Source of the DNA: Spirochaetota bacterium
GTDB lineage: Bacteria; Spirochaetota; JAHITG01; JAFGFC01
NCBI GenBank assembly: GCA_016931325.1
Contig: JAFGFC010000090.1
Span: forward strand, 1-59,495
Length of the DNA: 59,495 nt
Direction of reading: 5' to 3'
The notes under the pieces were generated by a model that did no database searches, was not told the DNA's origin, and saw nothing but the letters and a program-made list of their open reading frames with translations. Shown piece after piece: positions 1 through 10,000 of this stretch. The translations under genes were made by a program, and so were the position numbers. Positions within the stretch are counted from its first letter, which is position 1. Each line of letters starts with the position of its first letter.

Positions 1-66
1 AAATTTTATTATATTATTTTATATTGATTCCGAATAAATTATCGTGCTTCCTTAAGGCTGTATTTT

Positions 67-1347
67 ATGAACATTCCTTTACGAACAGATACGATCATAC
101 CACTTATTGTGGCACCCTACTGTCTCAGTCTCGGTATCACTGTTCTTTTTAGACTAAAGAACATTAAAGATAAAACGGAAAGCATCGTTTTCTTTCTCCT
201 CTGCGTTGCGGCGGCCGCCTGGTCGATAGGTCCTTTTATTAACAATTACTACCGGCCTTACGGCTGGCTCACAGCTGTTTTTATCACCAATATCGCTATC
301 CTCTATACGCTTCTCATCACCGATTGGAATCTGGTTAAAATCTTTCTCCCTTTAACTTTCATAAGCACTTTTAGCATCACTTTCTTTTTAATACGAGGGG
401 ACTGGAAAGATCCCTCATTCAACAATATATTTGCTCTTTTAATTTTTCCCCTCCTGATCTTCATGAACAGTATCGTTTATTCCTTCTATTTCAAACACAG
501 AACGAAATTCCATTTAAGCATCGCTATTATGGCCACGTTCATGATCCTGGGGGGTTTTTATGATACCTTTAAGAGTATCAAGAACTGGCCTGAAATCCCG
601 GCCGCTACCGTCGCCTGCTTTGGTTTTGTCATCGTAATCGGGTATCATCTTTTTGCCAGAGGGTATCTCCAGACCCAGGGTTGGCGGGATTATGCCAAAG
701 AACTGGAACAAAAAGAAAAATTATTAAAAGAAAAATTCCAGATCCTTCATAAAGCCAACATTGATTCTGTTATTGTCCTTTCGCAGACCATCGAAGCCAA
801 AGACCCCTATACGAGAGGTCACTGTCTGAGGGTACGGGAATTCGCCAAAGCCCTCGGCCAGGAATTCGGTTTTGACAAAGAAAGGCTTTTACTTCTTGAA
901 CTGGGGGCGCTATTGCATGACATCGGTAAGATCGGGATTCCGGGTGCTATCCTCAATAAAAACGGGAAACTGACAAAAGAAGAATTTGATGAAATAAAAA
1001 AACATCCTGATATCGGGGCTAATATCCTGAAACAAGTGGAATTTTTCAAGCCCATCATCCCCATGATAAGACATCATCATGAATTTTATAACGGGAAGGG
1101 ATATCCGGCGGGTCTGGATGATAATAAAATACCCCTGGAGGCCAGGATCATGGCTGTCGGAGATGCTTTTGACGCCATGACCAGTGACCGTCCCTATAGA
1201 AAGGCCTTTAGTATTTCCAAAGCCCTTTCTATAGTGAAAGAGGTTTCCGGATCACAGCTCGACCCTGAAATAGTCAAGATCTTTATCTCGAAAAAGATCT
1301 ACAGGCTTAAAACCAGAGTTACTCAAAAATTGAGTTTTGATTTCTAA
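67..1347 (+). CDS. Membrane-bound HD-GYP domain protein (likely cyclic-di-GMP phosphodiesterase)
   Basis: The protein has 426 residues. Residues about 8-205 are a series of hydrophobic segments resembling the seven-helix N-terminal region of some histidine kinases. A short charged helix rich in Glu and Lys follows (about 205-225), then an HD-GYP domain (about 230-405). The metal-binding signature LHDIGKIG, the HHHE stretch and NGKGYPAGL are all visible, so the site looks intact. HD-GYP proteins hydrolyse c-di-GMP; a membrane sensor coupled to c-di-GMP breakdown is the natural reading, but the signal is unknown. DUF456 and HAD genes follow on the same strand with 9 nt or overlapping spacing, so it probably starts an operon. 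No strong ribosome-binding site precedes the ATG. The fold is sure; the exact nucleotide substrate is inferred. Confidence 0.88.
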   Translation: MNIPLRTDTIIPLIVAPYCLSLGITVLFRLKNIKDKTESIVFFLLCVAAAAWSIGPFINNYYRPYGWLTAVFITNIAILYTLLITDWNLVKIFLPLTFISTFSITFFLIRGDWKDPSFNNIFALLIFPLLIFMNSIVYSFYFKHRTKFHLSIAIMATFMILGGFYDTFKSIKNWPEIPAATVACFGFVIVIGYHLFARGYLQTQGWRDYAKELEQKEKLLKEKFQILHKANIDSVIVLSQTIEAKDPYTRGHCLRVREFAKALGQEFGFDKERLLLLELGALLHDIGKIGIPGAILNKNGKLTKEEFDEIKKHPDIGANILKQVEFFKPIIPMIRHHHEFYNGKGYPAGLDDNKIPLEARIMAVGDAFDAMTSDRPYRKAFSISKALSIVKEVSGSQLDPEIVKIFISKKIYRLKTRVTQKLSFDF

Positions 1348-1356
1348 GGATAAATT

Positions 1357-1836
1357 ATGGAATATGTGTTGATCACACTGGGTGTTATTTCAGCCCTGGC
1401 CGGGCTGGCCGGCTGTATCATACCGGCTCTCCCTGGCCCCCCACTCAGCTTCCTGAGCCTGATGCTGTTACATTTTGCCAGGGATAGGATATTCTCTGCC
1501 GCCACCCTTGTGATTTTTGGAATCCTTACCCTGATCGTTACTGTTCTGGATTACCTTTTACCGGCTTTAAGCGCAAAGTGGTATGGGGTCTCCTCTTATG
1601 GGATATGGGGTTCACTCATAGGGATGGTCCTGGGAATACTGTTTTTACCGCCTGTCGGCATGGTGATAGGTATTTTTCTTGGCGCGACCATCGGTGAACT
1701 GGCTGCCGGCAAGGAGAAATCTCAAGCCCTTAAGGCAGGTTTTATCACGTTCATGGGCAATGTTGCCGGAATGGCCGTTAAACTTTCCCTGTCAATCGTG
1801 ATGACATTTTATTTTATTCTTTATCTTTTTAAATGA
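1357..1836 (+). CDS. DUF456 family membrane protein
   Basis: A 159-residue, almost entirely hydrophobic protein with glycine- and proline-rich turns (GCIIPALPGPPLSFLSL near the N terminus; PPVGMVIGIFLGATIGEL near residue 105), the pattern of the DUF456 family. This family has two copies of a helical hairpin and no established function; it lies in the inner membrane. Four or five transmembrane helices can be read off. The gene starts 9 nt after the HD-GYP gene with GGAT just upstream of the ATG, and its stop overlaps the next start, so the three are probably cotranscribed. Nothing links it functionally to c-di-GMP beyond position. Confidence 0.75.
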   Translation: MEYVLITLGVISALAGLAGCIIPALPGPPLSFLSLMLLHFARDRIFSAATLVIFGILTLIVTVLDYLLPALSAKWYGVSSYGIWGSLIGMVLGILFLPPVGMVIGIFLGATIGELAAGKEKSQALKAGFITFMGNVAGMAVKLSLSIVMTFYFILYLFK

Positions 1837-2441
1837 TCATGAATATACAATTATTCCTTTTTGATTATGGCGGTGTTATTGCTCCGGAGGGATTTCAGCT
1901 GGGCATTTTGAAACTTTCAGAAATGTTCTCTAAAAGCTATAAAAAAATGTATGATATCGCGGCCAGAGAAGCGGCTTTTGAAAGCGGTTACAGCGCCGGG
2001 AAGAGGAATGAAGAATATTACTGGAACCTGATCGCTAAACGTCTGGAACTGGACAGAGACCTTTATCCTCTGCGTTACCTCTATCTCGATAATTTTCAAC
2101 CACGGAGTGAAATGATCCAGATCATCCAGAATCTTTCCCGACGTCACCGGCTGGGGATTTTTTCTGATCAGACCAACTGGATATTTGAACTTAATCAAAA
2201 GTATGATTTCTTCAAATATTTTCAACACAAGTTCATTTCCTACGACAGGGGATACACAAAGCGTGATGAAGAGTTCTATAAACTGCCGCTTGAAGAAACA
2301 AAACTGACTGCCGACAGGATACTCATTATTGACGATAAAAAAAGAGTTTTGAATATGGCTTCAAAATTGGGTTTTCAGACCTATCACTTTACCTCGATCA
2401 ATTCTTTTAGAGAATTTATCACTGATCTGACCGAGCAATGA
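1833..2441 (+). CDS. HAD-superfamily hydrolase, subfamily IA-like
   Basis: A 202-residue protein opening with LFDYGGVIAPEG, the HAD motif I in its DxGGV form with the nucleophilic Asp near residue 11. Motif III/IV appears as ILIIDDKKRVLNMASKLGF near residues 163-181, giving the acidic Mg-binding pair, and RHRLGIFSDQTNW near residue 110 fits motif II. Such enzymes are usually phosphatases of small phosphorylated metabolites; the substrate cannot be told from sequence. The start overlaps the DUF456 stop in an ATGA arrangement, with an alternative ATG two codons downstream. Closest known shape is the YihX/epoxide-hydrolase-N type of soluble HAD. Confidence 0.8.
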   Translation: MIMNIQLFLFDYGGVIAPEGFQLGILKLSEMFSKSYKKMYDIAAREAAFESGYSAGKRNEEYYWNLIAKRLELDRDLYPLRYLYLDNFQPRSEMIQIIQNLSRRHRLGIFSDQTNWIFELNQKYDFFKYFQHKFISYDRGYTKRDEEFYKLPLEETKLTADRILIIDDKKRVLNMASKLGFQTYHFTSINSFREFITDLTEQ

Positions 2442-2460
2442 TCCTTTCAGGAGGTTATGT

Positions 2461-2850
2461 ATGGCAAAGAAAAGGTATAGAAAAGGCGATATTATCATAA
2501 AAGAAGGCACTTTCGGCAAAGAGATGTACGTGATCATTTCCGGCAAAGCCAGGGTCTTTAAAACTATTGATAAAAAAAAGTTCGAACTGTCTGAACTCGG
2601 GCCGGATGATTTCTTTGGAGAGATGAGCCTTTTTTTAAGCCTGCCCCGAACTGCCACAGTCCAGGCCATGGGACCCACAGAGGTTCTTGTCTGTGAAAAA
2701 GATGAATTCATCAGCGTGGTAAAGGCTGACCCGGAACTGGCCCAGCAGATCATATCGACCATGGCTAAGAGGCTGCACGAAGCTCATAATGTTATTATTC
2801 GCGTTGAAGGGGAGAAGAAAAGTTTAAAGATCATGCATGGCATAAAATAA
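2461..2850 (+). CDS. Stand-alone cyclic-nucleotide-binding domain protein
   Basis: A 129-residue protein that is almost all one CNB (Crp/PKA regulatory-type) beta-barrel: RKGDIIIKEGTFGKEMYVI at the start, then FFGEMSLFLSLPRTATVQA as the phosphate-binding cassette (G-E-M-S-L and R-T-A), and a C-terminal helix. There is no helix-turn-helix, so it is not a Crp-type activator by itself. An AGGAGG site lies a few bases before the ATG. It is the last gene of the 67-2850 group and converges on the TonB receptor with 12 nt between them. It may act as a small cAMP- or c-di-GMP-responsive partner protein, but no partner is visible. Confidence 0.82.
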   Translation: MAKKRYRKGDIIIKEGTFGKEMYVIISGKARVFKTIDKKKFELSELGPDDFFGEMSLFLSLPRTATVQAMGPTEVLVCEKDEFISVVKADPELAQQIISTMAKRLHEAHNVIIRVEGEKKSLKIMHGIK

Positions 2851-2862
2851 TCCAATCCCGTG

Positions 2863-4638
2863 TCAGACGCGGATATCCCACCCTATCAGCCATTCTCTCG
2901 GCGGTTGTTTGATCCCCTTTATCTCTTCATAATCCCGGTCAAAGCAATTTTTTATCTTGAAACCGATAGATGAATTTTGCCAGACATCTCTTTTCATGAA
3001 CAGGTTGGTTAAAAAATAATCTCCTGCTTTTCGGGTCTTGAGCGTTCCATTAATGCTGGTTGAAATTTCGAAAGGCAGGATGAATTGCCATGTGAAGGAT
3101 AGAAGGTTGCGGGTATAATTCAATCCATATTTTGAAACATAATCGGTCGTGGTTCGGGCGTAGACATAAGAGTCCCGCAGAATGATCTTCATGCGATCCA
3201 TAAAATAATAAACGAATTCCGATTCCCATCCGTAAAAATCAATATAATTAATGTTTTCAGCCTGCCATTGATCCTTCCGCCACACCCAATCGATCAGGTT
3301 ATATTCGTGCCTGTAAAAAAAGGTCTGCCTTACGATAAACCTTTTTTTATACCAGTCCGCCCCTGCCTCATAAGACATGTTCCTCTCGGCCTGTAAATTC
3401 TCATTGCCCTTATTCACGCTTGATTGGTAGTAAAGATCAGTAAAGGTGGGCATTCTATAAGAATAACCGGCCGCGCTTCTTAATTTGAGATTCTTCCCGG
3501 GCTCATAATAAACACCCAGAGAAGGGGAATAATAGGATCGAGAGCCGGGATAGGCGTCCCCCCTCAGCGACACATTCATTCCCCACTTTTTTCTCTTATA
3601 TAAAATCTCGGTCCCCAGAGCATAATTATCTCTTCTATGCCTGTGAAGTGAAGAGCTGTCAATCCTTTCGTAATGACCACCCAGGACAAAAGAGATATCG
3701 AGATTTTGAAAGAGAGGCAATCCGAATGTAGACTGGATACCGTATTGCTTCACATTATGTATATTACGCGAAAAAGAAGGGTCTTCTTTATCCAGGATAA
3801 AATCATCAAAGGCATCATGATAATAAAGCCGGGTATCATGATACAGTGATTTGATATTTTTTTTAACATAAAATGAGAAGAATTGATCTTCTGTTCTCTC
3901 CCTGGAGGGATAATTTAATCCCGGTGTGTAAAAATCAAAGGCTCCAAAATCTTTGATTCCCCATCCATAACTCAGATGAGCGTATTCTTCCTTATTAAAA
4001 TAATATAACGATGAGACACGGCCTGTGACAATATCAAAATCCGTATCATAGCGAAACCCGTCTGATCTTTGTCTGGACAGATTGACCATAAGACCGTAAT
4101 CACCGGGAGTGCGCGAAGCCCCGGCTGAAATATTCTGACTGTTGAAACTTCCGTATCCACAGGAAAAATGAAGGTTCCTGTCGTTATTTTTTTTAGTAAT
4201 AAGGTTAATGGTACCGCCGAATCCCCCACTCCCGTACAGGGAAGAACTATGGCCCGGCATGACCTCTATCCTTTCGATATCATCCAGGGTCAACGGAATA
4301 TTTAAATTATGGTGTCCGGTTTGAGGATTATTAAAAACAACGCCGTCGATTAACACAAGGGACTGCTCAAAGCTGCTCCCCCGTATGGATATATCCGACT
4401 GAACCGCCTGATGACGGGACATAACATCAACAAGGCCAAAATGGTCAAGGGCCTCTTCGACGCTCTCATAACCATTTTTATGAATATCTTCTTTTGTCAG
4501 TATTATAACATTTCTTGTCGTGAGATGTTTCTCTTCCGGCGAGAGCGTATCGCTGACAATGATATCTTCCAGAGACAGAGTATCGGCATAAACGCTCAAC
4601 GAAACAGAGAGCAAACAAATAAATAAAAAAGCCCGCAT
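2863..4638 (-). CDS. TonB-dependent outer-membrane receptor
   Basis: A 591-residue protein with a signal peptide (about residues 1-18, ending SVYA), a plug domain (about 35-150) and a 22-strand-type barrel to the end. The plug shows RNVIILTKEDI, then SIRGSSFEQSLVLIDGV, and SSLYGSGGFGGTINLITKK, hallmarks of BtuB/CirA-like receptors. The barrel has alternating aromatic strands. Such receptors import siderophores, cobalamin or other ligands using TonB; nothing here fixes the ligand and no cobalamin riboswitch is seen upstream. Transcribed divergently from pabBC. A promoter-like TTGACA-16-TAGATT ends about 9 nt before the ATG, with no Shine-Dalgarno sequence, so the message may be leaderless. Confidence 0.92.
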   Translation of the reverse strand: MRAFLFICLLSVSLSVYADTLSLEDIIVSDTLSPEEKHLTTRNVIILTKEDIHKNGYESVEEALDHFGLVDVMSRHQAVQSDISIRGSSFEQSLVLIDGVVFNNPQTGHHNLNIPLTLDDIERIEVMPGHSSSLYGSGGFGGTINLITKKNNDRNLHFSCGYGSFNSQNISAGASRTPGDYGLMVNLSRQRSDGFRYDTDFDIVTGRVSSLYYFNKEEYAHLSYGWGIKDFGAFDFYTPGLNYPSRERTEDQFFSFYVKKNIKSLYHDTRLYYHDAFDDFILDKEDPSFSRNIHNVKQYGIQSTFGLPLFQNLDISFVLGGHYERIDSSSLHRHRRDNYALGTEILYKRKKWGMNVSLRGDAYPGSRSYYSPSLGVYYEPGKNLKLRSAAGYSYRMPTFTDLYYQSSVNKGNENLQAERNMSYEAGADWYKKRFIVRQTFFYRHEYNLIDWVWRKDQWQAENINYIDFYGWESEFVYYFMDRMKIILRDSYVYARTTTDYVSKYGLNYTRNLLSFTWQFILPFEISTSINGTLKTRKAGDYFLTNLFMKRDVWQNSSIGFKIKNCFDRDYEEIKGIKQPPREWLIGWDIRV

Positions 4639-4647
4639 CAGGAATTT

Positions 4648-4675
4648 AATCTAACATCCTGATTTTAATTGTCAA
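4648..4675 (-). promoter_or_regulatory. Promoter of the TonB-receptor gene
   Basis: On the minus strand TTGACA (4670-4675) and TAGATT (4648-4653) are separated by 16 nt. The -10 hexamer ends 9 nt before the ATG at 4638, leaving no room for a ribosome-binding site. Confidence 0.5.
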
Positions 4676-4690
4676 ACAGAGTTTTTCGAC

Positions 4691-4718
4691 TTGATTTCAA
4701 GATCAGATCCATTAATTT
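4691..4718 (+). promoter_or_regulatory. Promoter of the pabB-pabC fusion gene
   Basis: TTGATT (4691-4696) and TAATTT (4713-4718) with a 16-nt spacer lie just before the ATG at 4725, back to back with the TonB-receptor promoter. The match is moderate; placement again suggests a leaderless or near-leaderless transcript. Confidence 0.4.
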
Positions 4719-4724
4719 ACATCC

Positions 4725-6536
4725 ATGAAAGAAGTAGAAAATTATTTTTCATGTTTTGAGACCAATAAAATCGACAGAGATAATTTTCTTTCCTATTATT
4801 TTAAAAATCCCGTTCAAATCCTTACAATTGAAAAAAAAGATCAGGTGAGTGATTTCTTTTCAAAGCTGGAAAAATTAGCCCGCGATCACTTTATCTTCTG
4901 TTTTTTCAGTTATGAACTGGGGTATTTATTTGAGAATAGATTCAAATACAAAAAATTAAATTCCTTTCCCTATGCCGTGGCCTGTGTTTATGGCAAGGCC
5001 TGTATTTACGATCATTTAAAGGACCGATTTATACAGGACAGCCTTGCTCTCCCGCAAAAACAGGAATACAGTATAAAGAACCTGAGGTTGAATACGAATG
5101 AATCAGAATACAGGGCGGCCATCCATCAAATAAAGCATTATATCCGTCAGGGAGATATCTATCAGGCCAACTACACGATCAAATATAAATTTGATTTTTT
5201 CGGTTCGCCTTTCGGATTATACCTTGATCTGAAAAATAAACAGAAAGTGGCTTTTAATGTTTTTGCCCGTCTGGGTGATTATCATATCCTTTCCATCTCT
5301 CCTGAACTGTTCTTTCGGAAGAACAAGGACAGTCTCCGTGTCAAACCCATGAAGGGGACCATGAAACGGGGCATGAATTGTGAAGAAGATGATAATAATC
5401 GGCTCTTTCTCTCGCAGGACAAGAAAAATCAAAGCGAGAATCTGATGATCGTGGACCTTTTAAGAAATGATCTGGGCAAAATATCCTGTTTTAAGACAGT
5501 ACAGGTAAAAGACCTGTTTCAAATAGAACAATTTAATACACTTTTTCAGATGACTTCAACCATACAGAGCCGGCTGTATCCCGGAATATCTCCTTGCCGG
5601 TTATTACAAAGCCTCTTTCCTTCCGGTTCAGTAACAGGGGCACCTAAAATACGCAGTATGGAGATCATTCAAGAGATGGAAAAAGAAGGAAGAGGTATCT
5701 ATACCGGCGCTTTGGGATTTTTTGAGCCCGGGGGAAAGGCCCTGTTCAATGTCGCCATCAGGACTATTGTGATCCATGACAATAAAGGCGAGATGGGGAT
5801 AGGCGGAGGGATCGTTCATGACTCTGTCCCGGAGGAAGAATTTCAGGAGTGCAAACTCAAGGCCAAATTCCTGATCGATAAAGCCTTATCTTTTGAATTG
5901 ATCGAGACATTATTATTCGATAAACATTATAAATACCTTGATCTTCATTTCAAAAGACTGAAACAGTCAGCCGGATATTTTGATTTGAAATATTCGCCTT
6001 CTTCTTTGCTGAAAGAATTGAACAGGATCCGCCCTGTTTTAAAAAATGGAAAATACAAAATAAGGATCTTGCTGTATCGGTCCGGAAATTTTAATATCCA
6101 GTATAGCAGGATAAAGGATGCTTTCCATGATCATCGAATCACGATCTCATCTAAAAGAACAGATCCTGCTGATATCTATCTTTATCACAAAACAACAAAC
6201 CGTGAATTATACGACAGCGAGAATAGAAAAGCAAAAAAATCCGGTTATTTTGACGCGATCTTTTTTAATGACAGAGAAGAATTGACAGAAGGAGCGATCT
6301 GCAATGTCTATATGAAAAAAGACGGGGTCTATTACACTCCCCCTGTAAAGTGTGGTTTACTGAACGGTATTATACGCCAGGTCATGTTAAAAAAACACGC
6401 TATCCGTGAAAGGATCATTACCCGGCAGGAGTTTGAAAAATCTGATTCGATCTATATATCAAATTCGATCATTGGTTTTAAGAAAGCCCGACTGGAAAAT
6501 AAATTGCCAAACCCCTCTCCAATATTATATTCATAA
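4725..6536 (+). CDS. pabBC: Aminodeoxychorismate synthase component I fused to aminodeoxychorismate lyase (PabB-PabC)
   Basis: A 603-residue bifunctional enzyme of p-aminobenzoate (folate) synthesis. Residues about 1-385 are a chorismate-binding domain: SPELFFRK and KPMKGTMKRG, FPSGSVTGAPKIRSMEII, and GIYTGALGFF. It would aminate chorismate to 4-amino-4-deoxychorismate. Residues about 395-603 are a PLP-dependent class IV lyase releasing pyruvate to give PABA; KTTNRELYD carries the likely PLP lysine, and EGAICNVYMK and CGLLNGIIRQ match family blocks. PabB-PabC fusions are known in several phyla. The glutaminase partner PabA is not in the window. The catalytic lysine of the PabB-type ammonia-dependent mechanism lies in the conserved KPMKGT region. 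A small cyclophilin-fold gene starts 1 nt after the stop. Confidence 0.93.
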   Translation: MKEVENYFSCFETNKIDRDNFLSYYFKNPVQILTIEKKDQVSDFFSKLEKLARDHFIFCFFSYELGYLFENRFKYKKLNSFPYAVACVYGKACIYDHLKDRFIQDSLALPQKQEYSIKNLRLNTNESEYRAAIHQIKHYIRQGDIYQANYTIKYKFDFFGSPFGLYLDLKNKQKVAFNVFARLGDYHILSISPELFFRKNKDSLRVKPMKGTMKRGMNCEEDDNNRLFLSQDKKNQSENLMIVDLLRNDLGKISCFKTVQVKDLFQIEQFNTLFQMTSTIQSRLYPGISPCRLLQSLFPSGSVTGAPKIRSMEIIQEMEKEGRGIYTGALGFFEPGGKALFNVAIRTIVIHDNKGEMGIGGGIVHDSVPEEEFQECKLKAKFLIDKALSFELIETLLFDKHYKYLDLHFKRLKQSAGYFDLKYSPSSLLKELNRIRPVLKNGKYKIRILLYRSGNFNIQYSRIKDAFHDHRITISSKRTDPADIYLYHKTTNRELYDSENRKAKKSGYFDAIFFNDREELTEGAICNVYMKKDGVYYTPPVKCGLLNGIIRQVMLKKHAIRERIITRQEFEKSDSIYISNSIIGFKKARLENKLPNPSPILYS

Positions 6537-6537
6537 C

Positions 6538-6882
6538 ATGAAAACTATCCTGTTGGATTTCAATGATCTGAAACTAAAAGCCCGGCTTTTTAACACAGAA
6601 ATAGCGAAAAAGTTCTACGAAAATCTACCCTATCATGTAAAGCTGATTTCCTGGGGAGAAGAGTTATACGGTCCTATCGGGCATGATCTGGGCCAGGAAA
6701 ATCCTGTCCCGGTCATCCCTCCGGGCGGTATCGCTTACTCCAGGCAGGGCACTTATATCTGTATCTTCTTTGGCCAGACGCCCGCATGGCCTGTTGACCA
6801 TATAGGGAACATCACGGGTGATGGCTGGAAAAAATTGACCGGGAAAAATATTCCCAGCGTCATAATCTCTAAAAAAGAATAA
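6538..6882 (+). CDS. Small cyclophilin-like fold protein (DUF369/PF04126 type)
   Basis: A 114-residue protein starting at the ATG one base after the pabBC stop, so translation is probably coupled. LISWGEELYGPIG, PVIPPGGIAYSRQG and CIFFGQTPA match the family of Thermotoga TM1367, a cyclophilin-like barrel lacking proven prolyl isomerase activity. An upstream extension in the same frame overlaps pabBC and is less likely, because family members begin right at the hydrophobic first strand seen here. Function unknown. Conservation of the WGEE and PPG blocks suggests an intact ligand pocket. Confidence 0.78.
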   Translation: MKTILLDFNDLKLKARLFNTEIAKKFYENLPYHVKLISWGEELYGPIGHDLGQENPVPVIPPGGIAYSRQGTYICIFFGQTPAWPVDHIGNITGDGWKKLTGKNIPSVIISKKE

Positions 6883-6938
6883 ATCTTTTTTCTTATTTAC
6901 CGCTATACCTCATCATAGCCTTTTATCAATAAAAACCT

Positions 6939-6967
6939 TTCCTCATTTTTATCCTCCGGTGTATAAT
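6939..6967 (+). promoter_or_regulatory. Extended -10 promoter of the beta-helix locus (copy A)
   Basis: TTCCTC (6939-6944), 17 nt, then TATAAT (6962-6967) preceded by TG. The 22 nt at 6954-6975 are identical to 23585-23606 in front of the orphan peptide gene, and both have a TTCCT-type -35 at the same distance and a T-run in the spacer. The gene at 7003 begins 35 nt after the -10, with a GGGGG-containing ribosome-binding site. The region 6883-7002 holds no gene. Confidence 0.7.
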
Positions 6968-7002
6968 CTATAAAATGGCAGAGATACAAAAGGGGGTAAA
7001 AA

Positions 7003-10000
7003 ATGAAAGGGAAAGCCGTATTGATTTTTATATTTTTTTTCTGTTTTAGCACAGTATCGTTTGCTTTCGATTATATCACGAATAAAAATTTTATTGCCTA
7101 TACACCCATCCCTCAACCGGCCAAAGAAGTCGCTGTCACTGATCCTGATTTCAATACAACATTCTATCGCGTTTCGGACGCCAACCTTGACGGAGTGGGA
7201 GACAGGATGGCCATGGTCGTTTACAGCCGATGGTCCCCTCTCTCCTCAGGGCAGGATTATCTATATCTTCAAAGGGCCGTGGGAAATCCGGATGCCTTGA
7301 TCTATTCCGCTCAGGATCATTCCCTGATCAAGATCCTCCCGGAATATATCACGATCGACGGTGTTCCCAACCAGTTCTTTATCTCCATGGAAAGCGCGGA
7401 GATCAGATGGGATTATACGGGGGATCATCCTCACCGGTTCTATTATGTGAGCGGTATGAAATTCTATCAGTATGACGTCCTATCCGATACCGCTCATCTG
7501 ATCCACGATTTCTCCAATGAGTTCCCCACGGCCGTCAAGATCCACAATGATGTTGAAGGTGATTCTTCCTCTGATTCGCGGTACTGGGTCTGGATGGTAA
7601 AAGGCCCTTATAACGGCAGTCACTTCCCTCTTCTGGCTATTATTACATATGATAAGGAAACAGACCAGATCCTGGGCGTGATGGATCTGGCCAAATACCA
7701 GGCCAATGGTGGACATTACAGTTCCCTGCCTACACCTAATATGGTCGATATTTCCCCCTCCGGCAGAAAAGTGGTCTGTTTGTGGGGAAGATGCTGGGGT
7801 GATGCGGCCTATGGCGAACGATATCTTGATATCGGGACTGTTTTCGATGGACCGCATGCCTGGGACCTTGATTTTACAGGGCCTGTCAAAGTGAGTATTG
7901 ACGAGACCCATTCAGGCTGGGCCTGGGGGTATGACGGAAGCGAATTATTCGTTTCCCAGAACAACAGGCAGGACTGGATCGAAGCCCGGAACATTGATAC
8001 AGGTGAAATTATTCAGATCTTGCAGCATGGCGATCTGGGCTGGGGTAATGGCTTTCATTTTGCCAGAATGCCCCAAAGTAAGCCCGGTTGGGTTTTGATG
8101 TCCACCTATAAATCAGGAGCCAATTCTGACTGGGGTGATAATCAGCTCCTTATGCTTGAAATAAAACCCGCGGCTGAAAATCCCAAGGTCTGGCGCCTGG
8201 GACATACACATAATAATTATGATGAATACTATGCGGAAGGTTTTGCAGCCATGTCCCAATACGGGGATAAACTATGGTGGGGAGCCAAATGGCCGGGTCA
8301 GAACAATATTGAAGCCTATGAAATGGTTTTACCCCCCACCTGGTGGGAAGATCTGTCAGGGGGGCTCGTGCCTGCGCTCTATTCTCCTGTTGATATAACG
8401 ATAAATACAAACCGCCCTTCTTTTTACTGGTCTGATGAATCAGACAGAGGAGCCACAAAATACTGGATACAATTATCAGAAAGCTCTGATTTTAGCTCTG
8501 TAATAATAAATAATACAAATATCGTTGTGACCAATTTTTCTGCCAGTATCATACTCTCTGATAATACGTATTATTGGCGTGTCCAGGCCATGGCTTCCAA
8601 TACGTGGCGGGGATGGTCCGCCATCAGGCAATTCAACATCAATACCGGTTCGATTCCACCGGATTCTGCGCCGGTGATCTTTTATTCTGACCTGGAAAAT
8701 GGCCCCAGCACAGGGGGCGAGGACAATAAAGGAGCGTTTGTAACGATCTTTGGGAAAAACTTTGGCCCATCACGCGGCTCATCGTATATTACGGTCGGGG
8801 GTGGACAGGTCGACAACTACCGCGTCTGGACGGATACAAAAGTCAGCTTTCAACTGGGGAACGCGGCTTCCAGCGGTGATATCATTATTTTTACATCTCA
8901 GGGCAATTCAAATCCTGTTCCCTTTACCATTAGAAGCTGTGATATTTATTTTGTTGCCACTAACGGGAATGACGGGGGAGATGGTTCTTTTCCCAATCCC
9001 TGGCGACATTTATCGCATGCCCGTTCGGTGATGAGTGGAGGTGACATTCTCTACATTAAAGGAGGCACTTGGACAACTGCCGGAGAGAATTCCAGCGGTA
9101 AACTCTTTTATGTCAGCGGTTCTTACCCCTGGGGAGGAAATGGATCTGATGGGAATCCTCACTGTTTAGTAGGTTATCCCGGTGAAGAAATAATTCTTCA
9201 GGCGAATTCTGATGGGGAAAGTATTATTAATTATGTTGGTTCTGATGATCAGTGCGCAATCAATTCTCATATTGTATTTGCCAACTTTACTGTTGATTGT
9301 AATCAATATGAATCCGGTATTGGATGGCGTGGACGCCGGAATGACGCCAGCCCCACTTATAGAGTAAGGGATATCCGTTTTGTTAATATTGAAGTAAAAG
9401 ATTATCTAAATACTGGTCATATGGGCGGAACAGCCCTTATTGAATTTGGAGCTGACGGACCTCTTGATGATGTAAAAGTATTAGGCTGCAAAGTTCATGA
9501 CATGGATTCCAGCAGCCGTCTGGACCACGGGATATATGTAGCGGCCGGCGGTAATAATTATGAGATCGCCTGGAATACGGTTCATAATATAAAAAGAGTT
9601 GTCTCTGCCGGAGGAGACGGCAATGCCGGCTTTGGCATTCAGACCTATCGCGGAAGCTCCAGTCATTATGCTGATCTGAATAATCTTAAACTCCATGATA
9701 ACCTTGTCTATGAATGCCCTTCGCGTGGAGGGATCAACCTCTCGGACTATACCAAAGATTCACAGATTTATAACAATATCGTATATAACTGCGGTTATGA
9801 CGGGAACGAAGAAGGTTATGGGCTCCGCATCTCTGTTGATGCCGGTGCTCCGGGAACAGGCACACATTATATTTATAACAATACATTTTATAACTGCGGC
9901 GAAGCGAATTCCGCGAATGACTCATCCATTATAGGATTCTTTACCGGAGATGCTCAACACGTCTATTTAAGAAATAATATTTTTCATGCGGTGGCCAATC

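Noticed and set aside
2863-4638. Cobalamin riboswitch for the TonB receptor
   Set aside because: The intergenic space is only 86 nt and already holds two promoters.
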